A stretch of DNA of 64,000 nucleotides from Posidonia oceanica. Its lineage: Eukaryota; Streptophyta; Magnoliopsida; Alismatales; Posidoniaceae. The position numbers and the translations under genes are program-made. The notes under the pieces were generated by a model. That model was not told the DNA's origin, did not search any database, and was given only the letters and a program-made list of their open reading frames with translations. This document shows, piece after piece, positions 20,152 to 33,060 of the stretch. The first letter of the stretch is position 1; every line of letters starts with the position of its first letter. The DNA is taken from the NCBI GenBank assembly GCA_037176725.1, contig JAZBRS010000074.1:65786001-65850000 (forward strand), in the 5' to 3' direction.

Positions 20152-23100
20152 TGTTGACACCCCATCTTGGCAGGCTTGGATCCTTGGAGCCCTCCTGATG
20201 GTTGCTGGACTCAAACCCAAAACCAAACCCTAATCCTCTTCTTTACCCTCCAAAATCAGCCCATCTTGACCTAAGCCTTTACCCCTCTTCCCAAGCTCAA
20301 AACCTAACCAAAACCCATAGGAAAACCCACCAACACTCACTTAACAAGCCTACCCAAGTACCCAGAAATTTCCAAACCTAGACCATTCCCAAAAATCCTA
20401 GAAAACCTAGGCAAAACTCCCCTTTTTCTACACCTTGAAACCCCTCCAAAACCTTCTTAGAATTAAACCAAAACTTCAGGACGAATGCCTCAAACCCTAG
20501 ACTACCCACTCACCAATTTTCACCCCATTCCAAGACCCTTAAGACCCCCTTTCATCTAAATTATCCTTTTCTCTCTCTGGGATTATCATTTTCTCTCTCC
20601 TCTCTCTCTCTTGATTATCATCTCTCTTTTCATCCCCTTTTTGCCCTTTTTCTGGCCTGTCTGTGGGCCCCCTTTGTACTTCTATCCCTTCTCTACCTTA
20701 TTCCTATTTTTACTTTATTTTTAGCATTTTTCCTGAATTTTAAAAATCATTTCTCTCCAACCTATCTCTTTTCCTTTTATTTCCCTCTTTTTCCCTTTTC
20801 CTTCTTCCTTCTCTTTTCCTTTGCCTTCTCTTGCAAAAATCCATAAAAACCCCTAAAAATTGGTAAAACCCCAAAACATAAAAGAAACAAATCAGAACCC
20901 TAAGAAAAACAATTAAAAAACATTAAACAGGCAATTAAAAACCTAAACTTAACTAAATCAAACTAAAAGGAAAACCAAGCATGTAAGCTAAAAAATGCAA
21001 AACAAATCAAAAGAAAACACTGAAAAATCAAGGAAAAAACTAAAATAAAACCAAAACCAACCAAAAGTAAAAACCCCATCAAAAGAATTAAAAAACAAAC
21101 CCAAAAAAGAAGAATTAAAAAACAAACACTAAAACAAGTAATTAAAGAAACAAAGAGACTTAACCTAACAAACCTAAGAAAAAAAAAACAAATTGAAAGC
21201 TTAATTAAAAGGAAAAGAAAAACACATCTAAAAGACTTAAAAACACCCCAGCAAACTAGAAAAATCTAACTAAAAAACTTCAAGAAAAATCAATAAATAA
21301 AAATCAAAGCATAATTTAAAAGACTTAAGAAAAAAAAAAGAAAACCTAACAAGACTAAGACTTAAAAACCTAAAACCAATCCTGATTAATACGAAAATAA
21401 ATCCTAAAAAATCCTAATCAATGTCCTGAGTATCTAACAAGAGAAACACAATTTTTAAAACAATTTAAAACAAGGTTTAACAAACATTTAATCAAGTGAA
21501 AACCAATTAAAAGCAAAACCAAAACCCTAAAACCCTAATCAAGCCCAAAACACATTAATCAACCCAAAATGGCCATTAAAAAATTTTAATTAAAATCCTA
21601 ATCTACATCACAACCTTTCTAATATTTTTATTTATTTTTAGTTCATTTTTACTAATTTTATTTCCCATTCTACCCTCTCTTCTTCCTTACTTCTCTTTTT
21701 CTTTCTTTCCTTTCCTTACTGGGCCCAATCCAGCCGGTTTTTCTTTTTTTTATTTCTTTTTTTCCTTCGGCCCGTAGCAGTCCGGCCCACGCCTCTCCTT
21801 CTTCTTCCTCAACCTCCTTTGTGTTTCTCCTCCACCGGCTTCTCCCGCGGGCGGCCAGCTACAGCCTTCCCTCCCCATTCAAAATTTGAGCTTCAATCAT
21901 ATCGTCTACAGAGCTCGCCGCCTCTCCTTTGTCTCAGCAGCTTTTCCGGAGCCGGTCGCCAACCATCCTCTCCGCTGCAGTAATCGCCACTGAATTCAAA
22001 TCTTCAACGCGCCAGCAGCCGGCCTCCACTGGATATAAGCCGCTCCTCCTCCGTTTCCATCAGTGGCAACAATCCTCACCCAGAGAGAGCAACCTTCAAC
22101 TTCAGAGCGAACTCAGAGAGAAAACCCAGAGCCGAATCCATTCAAGAAGCCATTTTTCCACTTCTTTTCTTCCACCTGCAACTCCTCCCTCTTCTTCTCT
22201 GCCTCCTCCTTTTCCAGAAGAGAGAGTGGCCAGAAAGAGTGGTCTGAGCGTTCATCTTGGCATCCCGGAGAGAGACCCCAATTCCCCAGCCCCCCTTCAG
22301 CAATCGCCCCCCATTCCCATTCAGAAACCTCCAGCAAAGCCTCCTCTTCCTTCTCCAGTAAACCAAACCTGTTCCCGGCCTCCACACTCCTCCCAATCAC
22401 TCCCCCAATCTCACCCAACTACCAGCCTCCATTTCCCGCCATCCCATTGCCCTTTCACCACCTGAAATCCCCCAGAAACACCACTTCACTCCAACTGTAA
22501 ACCCAACCTGATCCTCTCACAATTCCCATCACTCCAGTCCACTACTGCCTCCCAAAATCCACCCAAGCATTCACCGAACACCCACCTTTCCAAAGTCTCC
22601 AACCTCGAACCTAACCATCCACCACAGGCCGAGAACAACACAACAAACACTTGCCTTCTCCACTGACCAGAAACCAACCCAACCTCCAAATCCTCTCCAC
22701 ACTCTCCAGAACAGCAAACCGACCATCCGAATCGACTCTCCAGACCTCCAGCAACCTCCCGGAAGGTTCCATCCAACCAGACGAGCAGCAACACTTCCCC
22801 CCCACCTTCGGTCACTCTGCTGAACCCAAAAAGTGCCGAATCGCTGCCCGAGCTTCGGAGCTCGCGTCCGGACGTCTGGGAAGCACCGGAAGCTTGCTCT
22901 GAGCCAGCCCCAACCCCCGCGAGCGCCCGACAGTCGCCGCTGCAACCGCACAAACTTCGCCGGCCAGCCCCGATACCGCTGAGGTCGGGAGGATGCTCCA
23001 GACGCTACCGCAGGTACTTCTCGCCCTCCCCCGCTCTCTCTCCTCCTTCTGCTGCTTTCCCGCCGATCAGAAGCCAGCTCCCAGCCCTCCAGCTCCGCCT

Positions 23101-25906
23101 GCAACTCGCCGGATAGTCCTTCTTCTCCAGCACCGGTCCCCTAATCTCCGGATGCTCCGCCCAGCAGAACGGACTCCCGACGGTTCCTAGAGCTCCGCAC
23201 GGTCGCCGGTTACGTCCTCCGCCGTCTAGCGCCTCCCCAAGCCCCCTGTGTCGGCGGTGGTGAGCACCGGTGGCTCACTGCTACAGTGCCAGCCACCGCC
23301 GGCATTACTGTGCATTTATTTTCTTAGTTATAAGATTTCTGTGCAGATATTGCATGTTTGCCTTAAGTTTTTTAATTTTTGCGTTTCAGTCCTCTGTCCA
23401 TTTAATATGCTTAGTTTTTAATTAAAAACCATGCTAAATTGCTGCTTTTATCTCTGCTTTTCAGTATTTTCTATCTAGTCCTCTTACTGTGCTGTGCTGT
23501 TGTAACCTTTTGCATTTTAGCCCCTCTGTTTTCGTTTTTTGCACTTAGGTCCTGCAGTAAATCAGTTCATTTAATTGCATATAGTTTACCATATGAAATT
23601 GCATTCTGCATCCCTGCATGTTTCTGATTTTGCATATAGGTCCATACACTGTAGAAACTTAGGTTCTATTTTTAATTTTTGCATACTGCATTGCATATTT
23701 TGCCTCCTGTTTTTGCATATTTGCATTTAGGTCCATTTTAAATGGACAGTAACCATTTGCATGCATCTTTGCTAAATGCATTGCATTTTGGCCCCTGTTT
23801 TTTCCAGAAATTGCACATCAGTCCTTTATCAGTGTTTTCAGAGCATATTTACCATACAAAATTGCATATTTGACCCCCGCATGATTCAAAAATCACACAT
23901 AGGTCCTTGCATCTTTTAAAAACCATGTAAAAAGACTGTTTTGCCCCTAAAGTTGCATCTTAGCTCCTATGCTTACAAAATTGCATGTAGACCCTCCACT
24001 TGCATTCCCAGACTCCCCAGAACCCTGTTTTCTGGAAAATTTGCATTTTAGACCCTAGTTTTTCCAAAATTGCATTCTGATTTCTTTTTGTCTTCAAAAC
24101 TTCTTCCAATGCATACCCTCTTTTCAAATTAGCTTTCTGAGTCCAGTCTTTTGCAAAATAACCCTTTGCCCTCTCTTGTTTTCAAAATCCTCCTCTGTGG
24201 ACCCCATCTTTTGTGAAAATTTGCATTTTAGCCCCTTTGCTTTTTCAAAAATGCTTTTGAACTCCTGTCTTTTCCAAGTTTGTTCCCCTTGTTTCTTCTT
24301 GCTTGTGCATGCATTCTGCATTCATTTAGCCTTGCATTTTAGCATCCTTTTGCACACACTAAGCACCTTTTGCACACCCCTAGGACCTCCTGAACACCTA
24401 GATCTGCTCTTCTCCCCTGTTCTGGCCTTCCTGCCTTGAAGCTGCGATATCTTGCGATTCGGCCGTTGGATCTTCTCAAGCAAGCTTCCCAGGCGACCGC
24501 AGCGAAGCGCTCTTCAGCATGGACCAAGCAGATCTCAGATCAGGCTCCCGGATTTCCAGGTATGTCCTCCCGAACTCCTGCATTGCATTCATTTGCATGC
24601 CATTTGCATAGTTTTCCTCGTTTTCGATTTCTATTTCTTTGAGCATGTAGAATAGGGCCTCCTCTTCTTGTCTATCAGCTCAGATCTCCGTTTCGCGTTT
24701 CCCTGTGGGCTTTGTGTTGTGTTTTCCCTGGATTCACCACTTAATGTGACTTTCTTCCCCCTTTTCCACGATCCGATCGCATCGCGAGCTTTGGGCAGCA
24801 TGCTAGACACACCGTGGAACGGTTTAGTGGGAAATGGTCGCAAAAGAGGTGGTAATCCCCCCGTTTGCTCACTCTCCCCTTTGTAGGTCCTCACACCTAC
24901 TTTGCATGGCCCCGAACAGCGCCTGTTCTCACACATGCGTTGTTCTGCTTCTCCTTTTACTGCTTCTAATCTTTTCCTTGCATTTGCATTCGCACAGCTT
25001 TCCGAGGTTTTATCTCGCAGCCTTTGGCACCGTTTTGCGTGCCCGCTTTCGTTTCGGCACCGTTTTGCGTGCCTGCTTCGTCTTTCGCGTCGTTTTGCGC
25101 GCTCGCCCTGTTTTGGCACAGTTTTGCGTGCCCGTCATCATCTTTTGCACCGATTTGCATGCCGCCTTGCTTTCTCGCCCGTTTTGCGTGCCGACCTTGT
25201 CTTTTTGCACCGTTTTGCGCGCTTTCTTGTTTTTCGCCTCGTTTTGCGTGTTTTACGCCGTTTTCTCTTGCATGTCGATTGCATTGCATAGTTTTGCCGT
25301 TGTTTCGCTTTTTCGCTTGCATTTGCATATAGGGCTGTGATGCTTACTGTCTGGAGTTCTCACAAGCTAGGTTTCGCCTGGTTCGGAACACAGACAGCGT
25401 AGCTGAGCATTTAGAAAGCACGTTTACTTTCCTTGCTTTGCCTCTTCCCACTTAGAGCACACCTTGAGCATTCATTTAGGCATTCATAGGCACATAGGCA
25501 TTCAATCCTGCATTTCCCTGCGTATGCGAGCGTAAGCCTAGAAAGACCGATTCTCGGACGTGTCGGGGGTGCCTAACACCTTCCCCGCACGTAACAGGAG
25601 TCCTTGCCCTGTCTTTTGGCCCGCAGTGACCATACCGCCCTTGTCCTAGGCTAGAGTCATCTCATTTGCATGTATTTGCATTTGTTTCCTTTGCATTGCT
25701 TTGCTTTGCATTTCTTGCTTGGTTTTGCGTGTTAATTCACGCATTTCCCCCGGTTTTCCTTGTCTCCCATTAATAGACATGGTGGCGACTCTGATTTGTC
25801 TTATCTTTCTCTTTTCTCCTCGATTTCAAGTGTTTTCGAGTCGAGCCTCTTCCTCGGATCCAATCGCCGCTAAATAGCGAGCCTGATTTCGATTGGGATC
25901 GCTACA
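20152..25906 (+). repeat. Element A 3' LTR
   Basis: The 5755-bp copy of the LTR begins TGTTGACACCCC and ends GATCGCTACA. It has the same internal segments as the 5' copy. Relative to it, a ~29-bp block is missing at ~24370, and a ~60-bp block at ~24436-24500 is present that the 5' copy lacks; B has both blocks. The TTTTGCG array is at ~25023-25265 and the conserved box at ~25530-25655. Confidence 0.95.
22034..22039 (+). promoter_or_regulatory. Candidate TATA box of the element A 3' LTR
   Basis: TATAAG is at the position equivalent to 3457-3462 of the 5' LTR. Confidence 0.45.
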
Positions 25907-25911
25907 ACATC
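25907..25911. repeat. Target site duplication of element A (right)
   Basis: ACATC repeats the left duplication at 1567-1571. Confidence 0.93.
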
Positions 25912-26997
25912 CTAAGCCCTTTACAGCTGCATTGTCTATGGACCGTACCCCATGATGCGTGAGGTCGGCTAGCTTTGTTGTGGCAGCAGTTGTGCTCAAA
26001 GGATAGGGCTGGGCAGCTTCGGTGCTGTGCTGTCAACAAAAGATTCTTGTTGGAAACCAAACTGCCGCATGACTCGGATGGGGTGATACTCCACGCCTTC
26101 GGTAAGCCCCAGCAAGACGACCAGACACATGTCGCGGGCGCCAAAGAAAATAGTGAATGGCTCTACTGCAGATGGGATGATACGCCAGGTTACTGTATCA
26201 TCTATCAGCTTTTCCAGCCTTTCATACTCCTCGCAGACAGTCTTAATAGTCTTGGCATGGCTGCTGCTACAGTATGTCTCAAATGCTTGCTTGTGGGGGC
26301 GCAGGATGTCTATCTCCAGGTGTCCGTCCAGCCATACCTGTACCAGAGCCCAGCAGCCATGAAAGTGGCGACAGCAGTGTGAAATGCGGTCCAGCCCGTG
26401 GTACGTCTCAGCTAGGATGACAGATGCTAGGTCGATTTGGTGGGTCACCACGGCAAGGGCGATCTCTGCAACTTCAATAGCGACAGTCATCTAGCCATGG
26501 CTGAAGATTAGCTCACCCAGGAAGCGAGTGACGAAGCCGCGGAGCCATAGTTCATCTCCCAATGCGGCACGCTTTTTGGAGACTTCCTCAAAGAAGTTCA
26601 AGTAGAGCGCAGGTACAGGCCCGTTAATGCAAACCAATCTTTTCTCGCAGCTCTGTGTAGAGAGTCTAGTTAGCTCTCTCAAGACAGCGACATAGCCAGT
26701 ACGCCACATGAACGTAGCTGGTCCCATGAGCGTGGAGAAGCTATAGATCCAGCGTACTTCCTCCAGTGTAGGTGTCAGCTCCGTCCTGCCGAAGCGAAAG
26801 ACGTGGTGCACTGGCTTATAGAACCTTATAGCGGCGCACAAGAGATGTCAACTAACCTCCACATCAGTAGCTTTCAGAAGCTTGGATGGTATGCCCCACA
26901 AGCGCAACTTGTCACGGTCAGCCTCAGTAAGCATGGCGATCCACACTCGGAGAGTCCTAGAGTAGTCTGTCGGAGTCACCAAGGTGGGGAAACCCAT
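25912..26997 (-). pseudogene. Element C accessory gene, 5' and middle part
   Basis: Starting at the conserved MGFPT (26997), the frame encodes LRLWGIPSKLLKATDVEVS, a stop (26848), RFYKPVHHVFRFGRTELTPTLEEVRWIYSF, LWLRGFVTRFLGELIFSHG, a stop (26491) and AETYHGLDRISHCCRHFHGCWALVQVW to QFGFQQESFVDSTAPKL. It then breaks near 25996, a little before the element A insertion. Both in-frame stops replace arginine codons of A or B. An in-frame ATG lies further up at 27063. The gene is the DUF7745-like accessory protein, more distant from A and B than these are from each other. Confidence 0.85.
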
Positions 26998-27063
26998 TGC
27001 AGGAGAGGATGTAGGCAGCTGGTGCAGACTCTTTGAGTACCTGTAGTCAAAGCTGTTCATCAA

Positions 27064-28583
27064 TCTAGAACATGTATAGGCACATAATACTGGTAGACAG
27101 AGAAGTAGATGTGCATATAAAGCTGATAAAGCAGTTCAAACGCTACAGCTAGCAATCAAACCCCAAAATTCAAGCACATTCAGCTAAGCAAGGGGAGCTT
27201 TGCCTGCACAGGGCGAAGTCGCACAAAAGGCACTCTTGTCCTCGTCCGTGTGGTGTGAGGAGACAACGGAAGGGGGTTTCGTCCGTCTGAAACGAAGTCA
27301 CAAAGGAGGTACGCTTGTCCTTGTCTTGCATCGAGCAAGGAAACAAACAGAAAGGGACTTCGTCAGCCCTGAGTGAAGTCGCAAAGAGATTTAGGGGCGG
27401 TGCCTGACTGCGCAGGCCCGACGGCCTGTGAGGGGCCCCAAGAGGTGCCAAAGCTGTCCTACTGCCTCTGGAATGGCTGCCCTGTCTCTGATTATTGATG
27501 CACTCTTTGGGCCGCTACACTGACAGTGATAGATTGCTTTGAGGCTTGGAGGCGGTCAACCTACCTTGGCAGAAGTACTATCCCAGCGCTGAGCTAAGCC
27601 TTGTAGAGTGGAAGGAAAGGGGCAAAAGAAGTGATTTGATAGTGGATAGATGCATGCATGATCTATACTAAATCTATTGCCCTCAGCATATGGAGTGCTT
27701 GATGCCTAGTGCAAAGGAAGAAGCGGTCTCTGATTCACCAGACTCTACTCGGATTCCTAACTGTTGGTAGTACTCCAGAATGGGTAATGAGGGTGCTTTG
27801 AGTGGTGGTGTAGTGAGGACGGGCTCCGTGCCAAACTCTCAAAGAGCTACACCTACTCTTTTCATTTTTCTTGTTTCTTTTTTTCCCACATAGGTGTGTA
27901 GACTTCCCCTACCCTTGGCTTGGAGGTAGTGGGCACTTGGTCGAAGGCTGAGGAGCTAGTGCCAGACAAGGGTGGTTTGGCCCCTTGGGACTTGTGTATC
28001 TCCCAGGCGCAAACTTTAGTTCTCCTCTAAGATAGGTGAAAGGAGGCAGGATCATGCTGCTAGCCTTTGTTCTGGGGGTGACTTTTGTCTTGGCCCTTCT
28101 TTTGTTTTGCTTGTTTTTTTTTTCTTTTCTTTCTGTCTTTTCTTTCTTGTTCTTTTTTTTTTTTTGGCTTGCAGGCTTCTGTTGTCCTTAACTTAGAGGT
28201 AATGGGTGCCTGGTTTTGAGATGAGGGCTAGGTCTTACAAGGCTGGCAGACTCCCAAGTGCAGATTTTGGACCATCTCCGAAGCAATTCGGAGGGGCAGG
28301 GTTATGCTGCACACCACTATCTCTAGGGCCAACTTCTGTCTTCGCCTTTTAGTCCTTTTTTGTGGTGCCTAGGCTAAGACATGTAGGTTTTGCTCACACT
28401 CTCTCACACCCTAGGATTTTTTCTCCCTCTGGAGGTGTAAGTCCTAGAGGGTTTTGGACATTTCGTTTGCCTCACTGGATGGTGGCTCCCTCACTAGTCA
28501 GGACATCTAAGTAGCGTCGGGTGAGGTAGAGGGTACTCCTTCCACAGTAGGCAAGCATCTCCGATTTTCGTCATCGGGCTTAT
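27064..28583 (-). other. Element C spacer between pol and accessory gene
   Basis: No gene is seen. The right part matches the spacers of A and B: the polypurine box at 28417-28429, a T-rich run at ~28100-28170, and the segment CTTGCCTACTGTGG near 28550. A local repeat at ~27200-27400 has about three units containing CGAAGTCGCA or CGAAGTCACA and CTTGTCCT, and it is absent from A and B. Confidence 0.65.
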
Positions 28584-28588
28584 GATAG
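28584..28588. repeat. Target site duplication of solo LTR D (left)
   Basis: GATAG immediately precedes D and is repeated at 31969-31973. Confidence 0.9.
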
Positions 28589-28914
28589 TGTAGTAATCCT
28601 GAATTCTAATCGTCCATGCACATTACCAAAGCTTGTGTGCACCGATCAAAATAGGCTCACTATATGCGGTTGGATCCGAGGGAAGAACTCGACTCAGAAA
28701 CGTTGGCAAAAGAAAAGAAAAAGAAATGATAAGACAATTCGGAGTCGCCACCGGGTCTATTAAATTGGAAGATAAGGAAAACTAGGGGGTAAGGCATGAA
28801 AAGACATGCTGAACCGGATGCAAGGAGGGGCAAAGAGATGCAAGGATAAGCTAAGCTATGCTATGCTATGACTCAGGCCTAGGATAAGGGAAAGGTCAAT
28901 GCAAACCAAGAGAA

Positions 28915-28990
28915 AGGGCAAGGACTCCTATTATGCACGGGGAAGGTGTTAGGCACCCCGATATGTCCGAGAGTCGGTCTTTCTTAGGCA
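28915..28990 (-). promoter_or_regulatory. LTR box conserved across families (solo LTR D)
   Basis: GGGGAAGGTGTTAGGCACCCC with AAGGACTCCTATTATGCACG before it and GAGAGTCGGTCTTTCTTAGGC after it corresponds to the box at 6920-7045. Confidence 0.6.
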
Positions 28991-29539
28991 ATCTCGCGCT
29001 TATGCAGGGAATTGCTAGCCTAATGCCTTAAATGCTTAGCTATTACACAAGGAAAATAAACATGCTATCTAAGTGCTCAGCCACGCTGCTAGTGTTCCGA
29101 ACTAGGCAGACCCTGGTTCGTGAGAACTCCTAAGCAGTAAGCATCACAGCCCTATATGCAGATACAAGTGATAAAACAAAACGGCAGGAAAACCAAGCAA
29201 TGCGAGCGACATGCAAGCAATAAAGTAAAACAGGTGCGGAAAACGATGCGAAAATACAGAAAATAAAGCAAGGCATGGAAAACGATGCCGAAAGCAAAAA
29301 GCGATGCAAAGGGGTGCGGGAAACCATGCAAAGGAGCGGGAAAACAATGCGAAATGCAGGAAACAGGGCAAAGTGCGGAAAACGAGGTAAAGCGGGGTGC
29401 GAAATCAAAACAAAGGGGTGGGTAATATGCATTAGGGTTACAGCAAGCCAAAGAAGCAATAAAACGCAAGAAACGGCGAGCGAAACAAAATCGGCGCTTT
29501 AAAATGGCTGTCAGCCATCTGCATGCATTGGACCCTGGC

Positions 29540-31755
29540 AACACCAGCGTCCAACGTTGGATGCTGGCTCTGCCAGCGTCCAACACCTGCTGCAGACAGA
29601 CAGCATGCATGTTTTGAAAATTCATGCATTCTAACTATATGGATGCATAACAAATGCAAACATGCAACTAAATGGGTGCTAGACATGCTGATCTAACCTA
29701 ACAGAAGATTAGAAGAGGAATCAGAACAAGGAGCAAGCCAGAATCGAGGATTCAAGCTAGCAAGTTGTTGGATGCCTGTAGGCTGGGCGTCCAACGTTAA
29801 ACCCAGAGGGGCTGGCGTCCAACAAGGACAGAAGGCAGAGGGGAGAAAAGAGGCATACAAAAGCAAAATAAAAAAATGGGTGCATGCATTTGGGGTTCTG
29901 GAGATGAACAAAGAGGCAGACAAGCAAGCATGGGTAGCATATAGGCAAAGGATCACAGAAATAAATCAAAGAGGCCTTACCTGTACTAAGTGCCAGGCCA
30001 GAGGCACAACCAGGGCGTTGGACACGAACTAGGTCGGCGTCCAACGTTGGACACCAACACCAGCAGTGTACAACGCTCTAGAAGGCACAACACACAAAAA
30101 GCATGCATAAAATAGCAAATAAATTAACTAAAATAAAAGACCAGTTGCTACTGAAGCTAAACATGCATAAGAACATAGTGAATAAGCAAACAAGCAAGAT
30201 CAGGAAGGCATGCAAGCATTAAATAAACAAGAGATGAGCCAGGGCGTTGGACGCTAGAGCCAGCAGCGTCCAACATAGGACGCTGAAAACTCTAGCGTCC
30301 AACGACCCAGGCCTGCAAACTCACCTTTTCTAAAGGGGGAGCTCGGCTCTACCCCACCTATATGCATGCAATCATCTTAGAAGCATGTAAGAGACTAACA
30401 GGAGCATCCACAGCAGACATTTGCAAGCATTTAAGCTAAAGAAAGCAAAGGGAAGAACATGCATAAGAGAAGCAAGCTTTAACTTTGCAAAAAGGAGTAA
30501 ACATTCTTAGAAAAATCCTAGCAAACCTAAACATGATTGCCATAGGGGCCAGGCATCTCTAAGCAGGCATAGCTCACAAAATAATAACTAAAATATGCAT
30601 GGGGTAGGCATGGCAGCAAAGCAAAGCAGACAGGGGTGTTGGACACTAGGTGAACCAACGTCCAACGTTGGACGCAGTTCATTGTAGCGTCCAACAAAGG
30701 CAGCAGATAGATGGATATTAAACATGCAAAAAAGCCTTCAAACAAGCATGGAACAAGTTGATAAGCATGGTATAACATCAGAGAGCATTAAAAGGAGGCA
30801 AATAGCATATACTTGCAGAGAAGCATGCAAAGGAGAAGCATGGGAAGCATTTAAACAAGGGCAAAGCAAAGCAGGCCGTTGGACGCCGGCCTATGGTGCG
30901 TCCAACGTTGGACGCACCAGTTGGTGCGTCCAACACACTGAACGTCCTCTTGGATGTGAATCACATCCAAAAGGAGCCAGAAAACTTGCAAACTTGCATG
31001 GACATGTTCTACTACACATGCATGACTACAGGGGGTAGGGAACTAACCTCTAGAAGCTCTGGAACGGCGGGACGACGAGGTTCACCGGAGTTGCAGGTGT
31101 GTGCACGGCAGCGACTTCGGCGGGCTTGCCTGAGCTGCTCGGAGCACCGGAGGAGCTAGCAAAGCATTCCAGACGAAGATGGGAGTGCCTTCTTGCTCTC
31201 GGAAGTGAAAATTCTCTCGTTGGCTCTGTGTGGTGAGAATGGCAAAGGGTTGAACTTGCTGGTTTTGTTGAAGCTTGCATGGGTTCTAGTGCTTGGCAGG
31301 GATTTGTAGGCCAAATTCGGGACTTGGCAGGTCGTGGCAGGTGCGGGTGAGTGTGTGGAGGCCATGTGGGATGTCAGAGGAAGGCGTGGGCATTGGCAAG
31401 AGGGCGGCGGAGGCAAGGCGGTGGCTGACACGGTCGGCAGAAGGCAGACCTGTCAGTGAGGTGAGGAGAGCTTGTTTTGGGCTGAAATAGAGGAGAGATG
31501 GGTAGTAAGTGATGCTTGGATGGTAGTGGATGGCGTGGAGTGGAGGAAGCGACGGGTAGTAAGTGCAGGGAGGTGCGGGATTGGACGGGCGGTGAGCTGG
31601 AGGGGGCGAAGCAACCGCTGCCAACCTCGAGTCGTTGGACGTGCGACCAGAGCGCGTCCAACATTAGACGCCAGACCATAGCACGTCCAATGTTGGACGC
31701 TAGCACAGGCTGCGTCCAACGTTGGATGCTGCCTGTTCCAGCGTCCAACACCTAG
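29540..31755. repeat. Dispersed GCGTCCAACGTTGGACGC palindromes in solo LTR D
   Basis: At least seven clusters (about 29545, 29785, 30030, 30240, 30640, 30880 and 31630-31755) hold full or half copies of the palindrome GCGTCCAACGTTGGACGC, often flanked by extra matching arms such as CCAGC...GCTGG or ACCAG...CTGGT. The half sites face each other across 10-30 bases. No such motif occurs in A, B or C. Confidence 0.85.
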
Positions 31756-31968
31756 GTGGCATGGGCTGCAAATGGGCTTAGGTTTGGGCCTAGAAGCGTT
31801 GTAAAAGATGCAAAAAGGCTTGGTAAAGGCTTCTAGGGTTTGGGTCAAGGTTTCGGGTTTGGTTTTGGGCTAAAAAAGGGGTTAGAAAAGGGAATGCCAA
31901 TCCAGAGACCACACGAGCCTGCAAAAGAGAACTACCAACTTCCAGGCTGTCAGAATGGGGTGTCTACA

Positions 31969-31973
31969 GATAG
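31969..31973. repeat. Target site duplication of solo LTR D (right)
   Basis: GATAG repeats 28584-28588. Confidence 0.9.
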
Positions 31974-32089
31974 TAATGCACATAATACATTTACAACTTG
32001 CTCTGCTGATAAACAAACAAACCTAAAATGCATGGGAAAGAAGGAATGCAAGAAGTAAGAGAGAAAGGACTCTGCAAGGTAGCGGCAGG

Positions 32090-33060
32090 CTACTGATAGT
32101 ACTTCTTAAGGTAGCATGCGTTGATCGGCTCAGACTGCTCGACCTATTCCATGTCCTCACGGACTGCTGCACCATTGGAGAAGACCTGCTTGATTAAGAA
32201 GGGGCCACGCCAGTTAAGCCAGAATTTTCCCCGACCGTCGGGGAGATGGATGGCTCGAAGGAACATATCCCCTGGATTGAAGCTTTTGGGCCTAACCTTC
32301 TTCAGGTATGCTTTGGTCGAGCGCTTTTGGTAGCACTGAGCATGATGTATGGCCTGCAACCTATGCTCATCGATCAGGTTTAGCTGAATGCAGCGGTCTT
32401 CGACCCATTCTGCTTCTTCCAGCTCAGCTTCTCGTAGGATCCGTAGTGAGGGAATCTCTACTTCAACTAGCAGCACTACCTCCATGCTGTACACCAGCGA
32501 GTACGGGGTGGCTCCTGTTGAGGTCCGGACTGATATCCTGTACGCGCAGAGTGCGTACGAAAGCTTGTCATGCCAGTCCTTGTGAGTCTCTGCCATCTTT
32601 TTCAAGATTTTGATAAGGTTCTTGTTGGCAGACTCTACCGCGGCATTCATCTATGGCTGATAAGGCGAGGATCGGTGATGCTTGATATTGAAGCTCTACA
32701 GGTAATTTTCGTTCCTCTTGGCTATGAAGTTTGTGCTGTTATCAGAGATGAGCACGTGTGGGACCCCATACCGGGCTATGATATTGTTTCTGATGAACTT
32801 TTTTGTAGCCACGGCAATGACTGTCTTATAAGAGGCCGCTTCCACCCACTTAGTAAAGTAGCCGATCGCTACCAGAATGTAGCGATGATCGTTGGAAGTT
32901 GGTGGGTGTATGGCACTGATGACATCGATCCCCAGGTGGAGAAAGGCCATGGCGATGACATGCTATGCAATTCCTGTGGGGGAGCGTGTATGAAGTTCCC
33001 ATGGATTTGGCAGCTATGGCACTTGCGCATAAATTGGCAGCAGTCTGCCTCCATGGTTGA
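32090..33060 (-). pseudogene. int: Element C integrase, core and C-terminus
   Basis: The polyprotein ends at a TAG at 32090-32092. Broken frames encode the core with IDVISAIHPPTSN, SDNSTNFIAK (the usual Gly of SDNG is Ser) and NAAVESANKN, then LPDGRGKFWLNWRGPFLIKQVFSNG. Stops and frame changes occur near 32650 and 32700. The remnant is not functional. Confidence 0.88.

Larger units (their letters stand above)
1572..25906 (+). mobile_element. Element A: complete Tat-lineage Ty3/gypsy retrotransposon, internally deleted
   Basis: This is a 24.3-kb element with two near-identical long LTRs, a 5-bp target duplication, a PBS, a polypurine tract, gag-protease remnants, an integrase remnant, an intact accessory gene and a repeat-rich 3' region. 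It lacks RT, RNase H and the N-terminal half of integrase, so it could only have moved with enzymes from another copy, unless the deletion came after insertion. It is inserted into the accessory gene of element C in the opposite orientation. LTR divergence is low: about nine differences in the first ~550 bases by eye. Confidence 0.95.
28589..31968 (-). mobile_element. Solo LTR D of a different Tat-type family
   Basis: This 3380-bp segment reads TGTAGACACCCC...GGATTACTACA on the minus strand, has TG/CA ends and a 5-bp duplication, and has no internal region on either side. It interrupts the spacer of element C right after pol. It resembles the A and B LTRs only in patches, mainly the box at 28915-28990 and the segment CAATTCGGAGTCGCCACC before it. 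It is probably what remains after recombination between the two LTRs of a full element. No gene is supported inside it. Confidence 0.88.
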
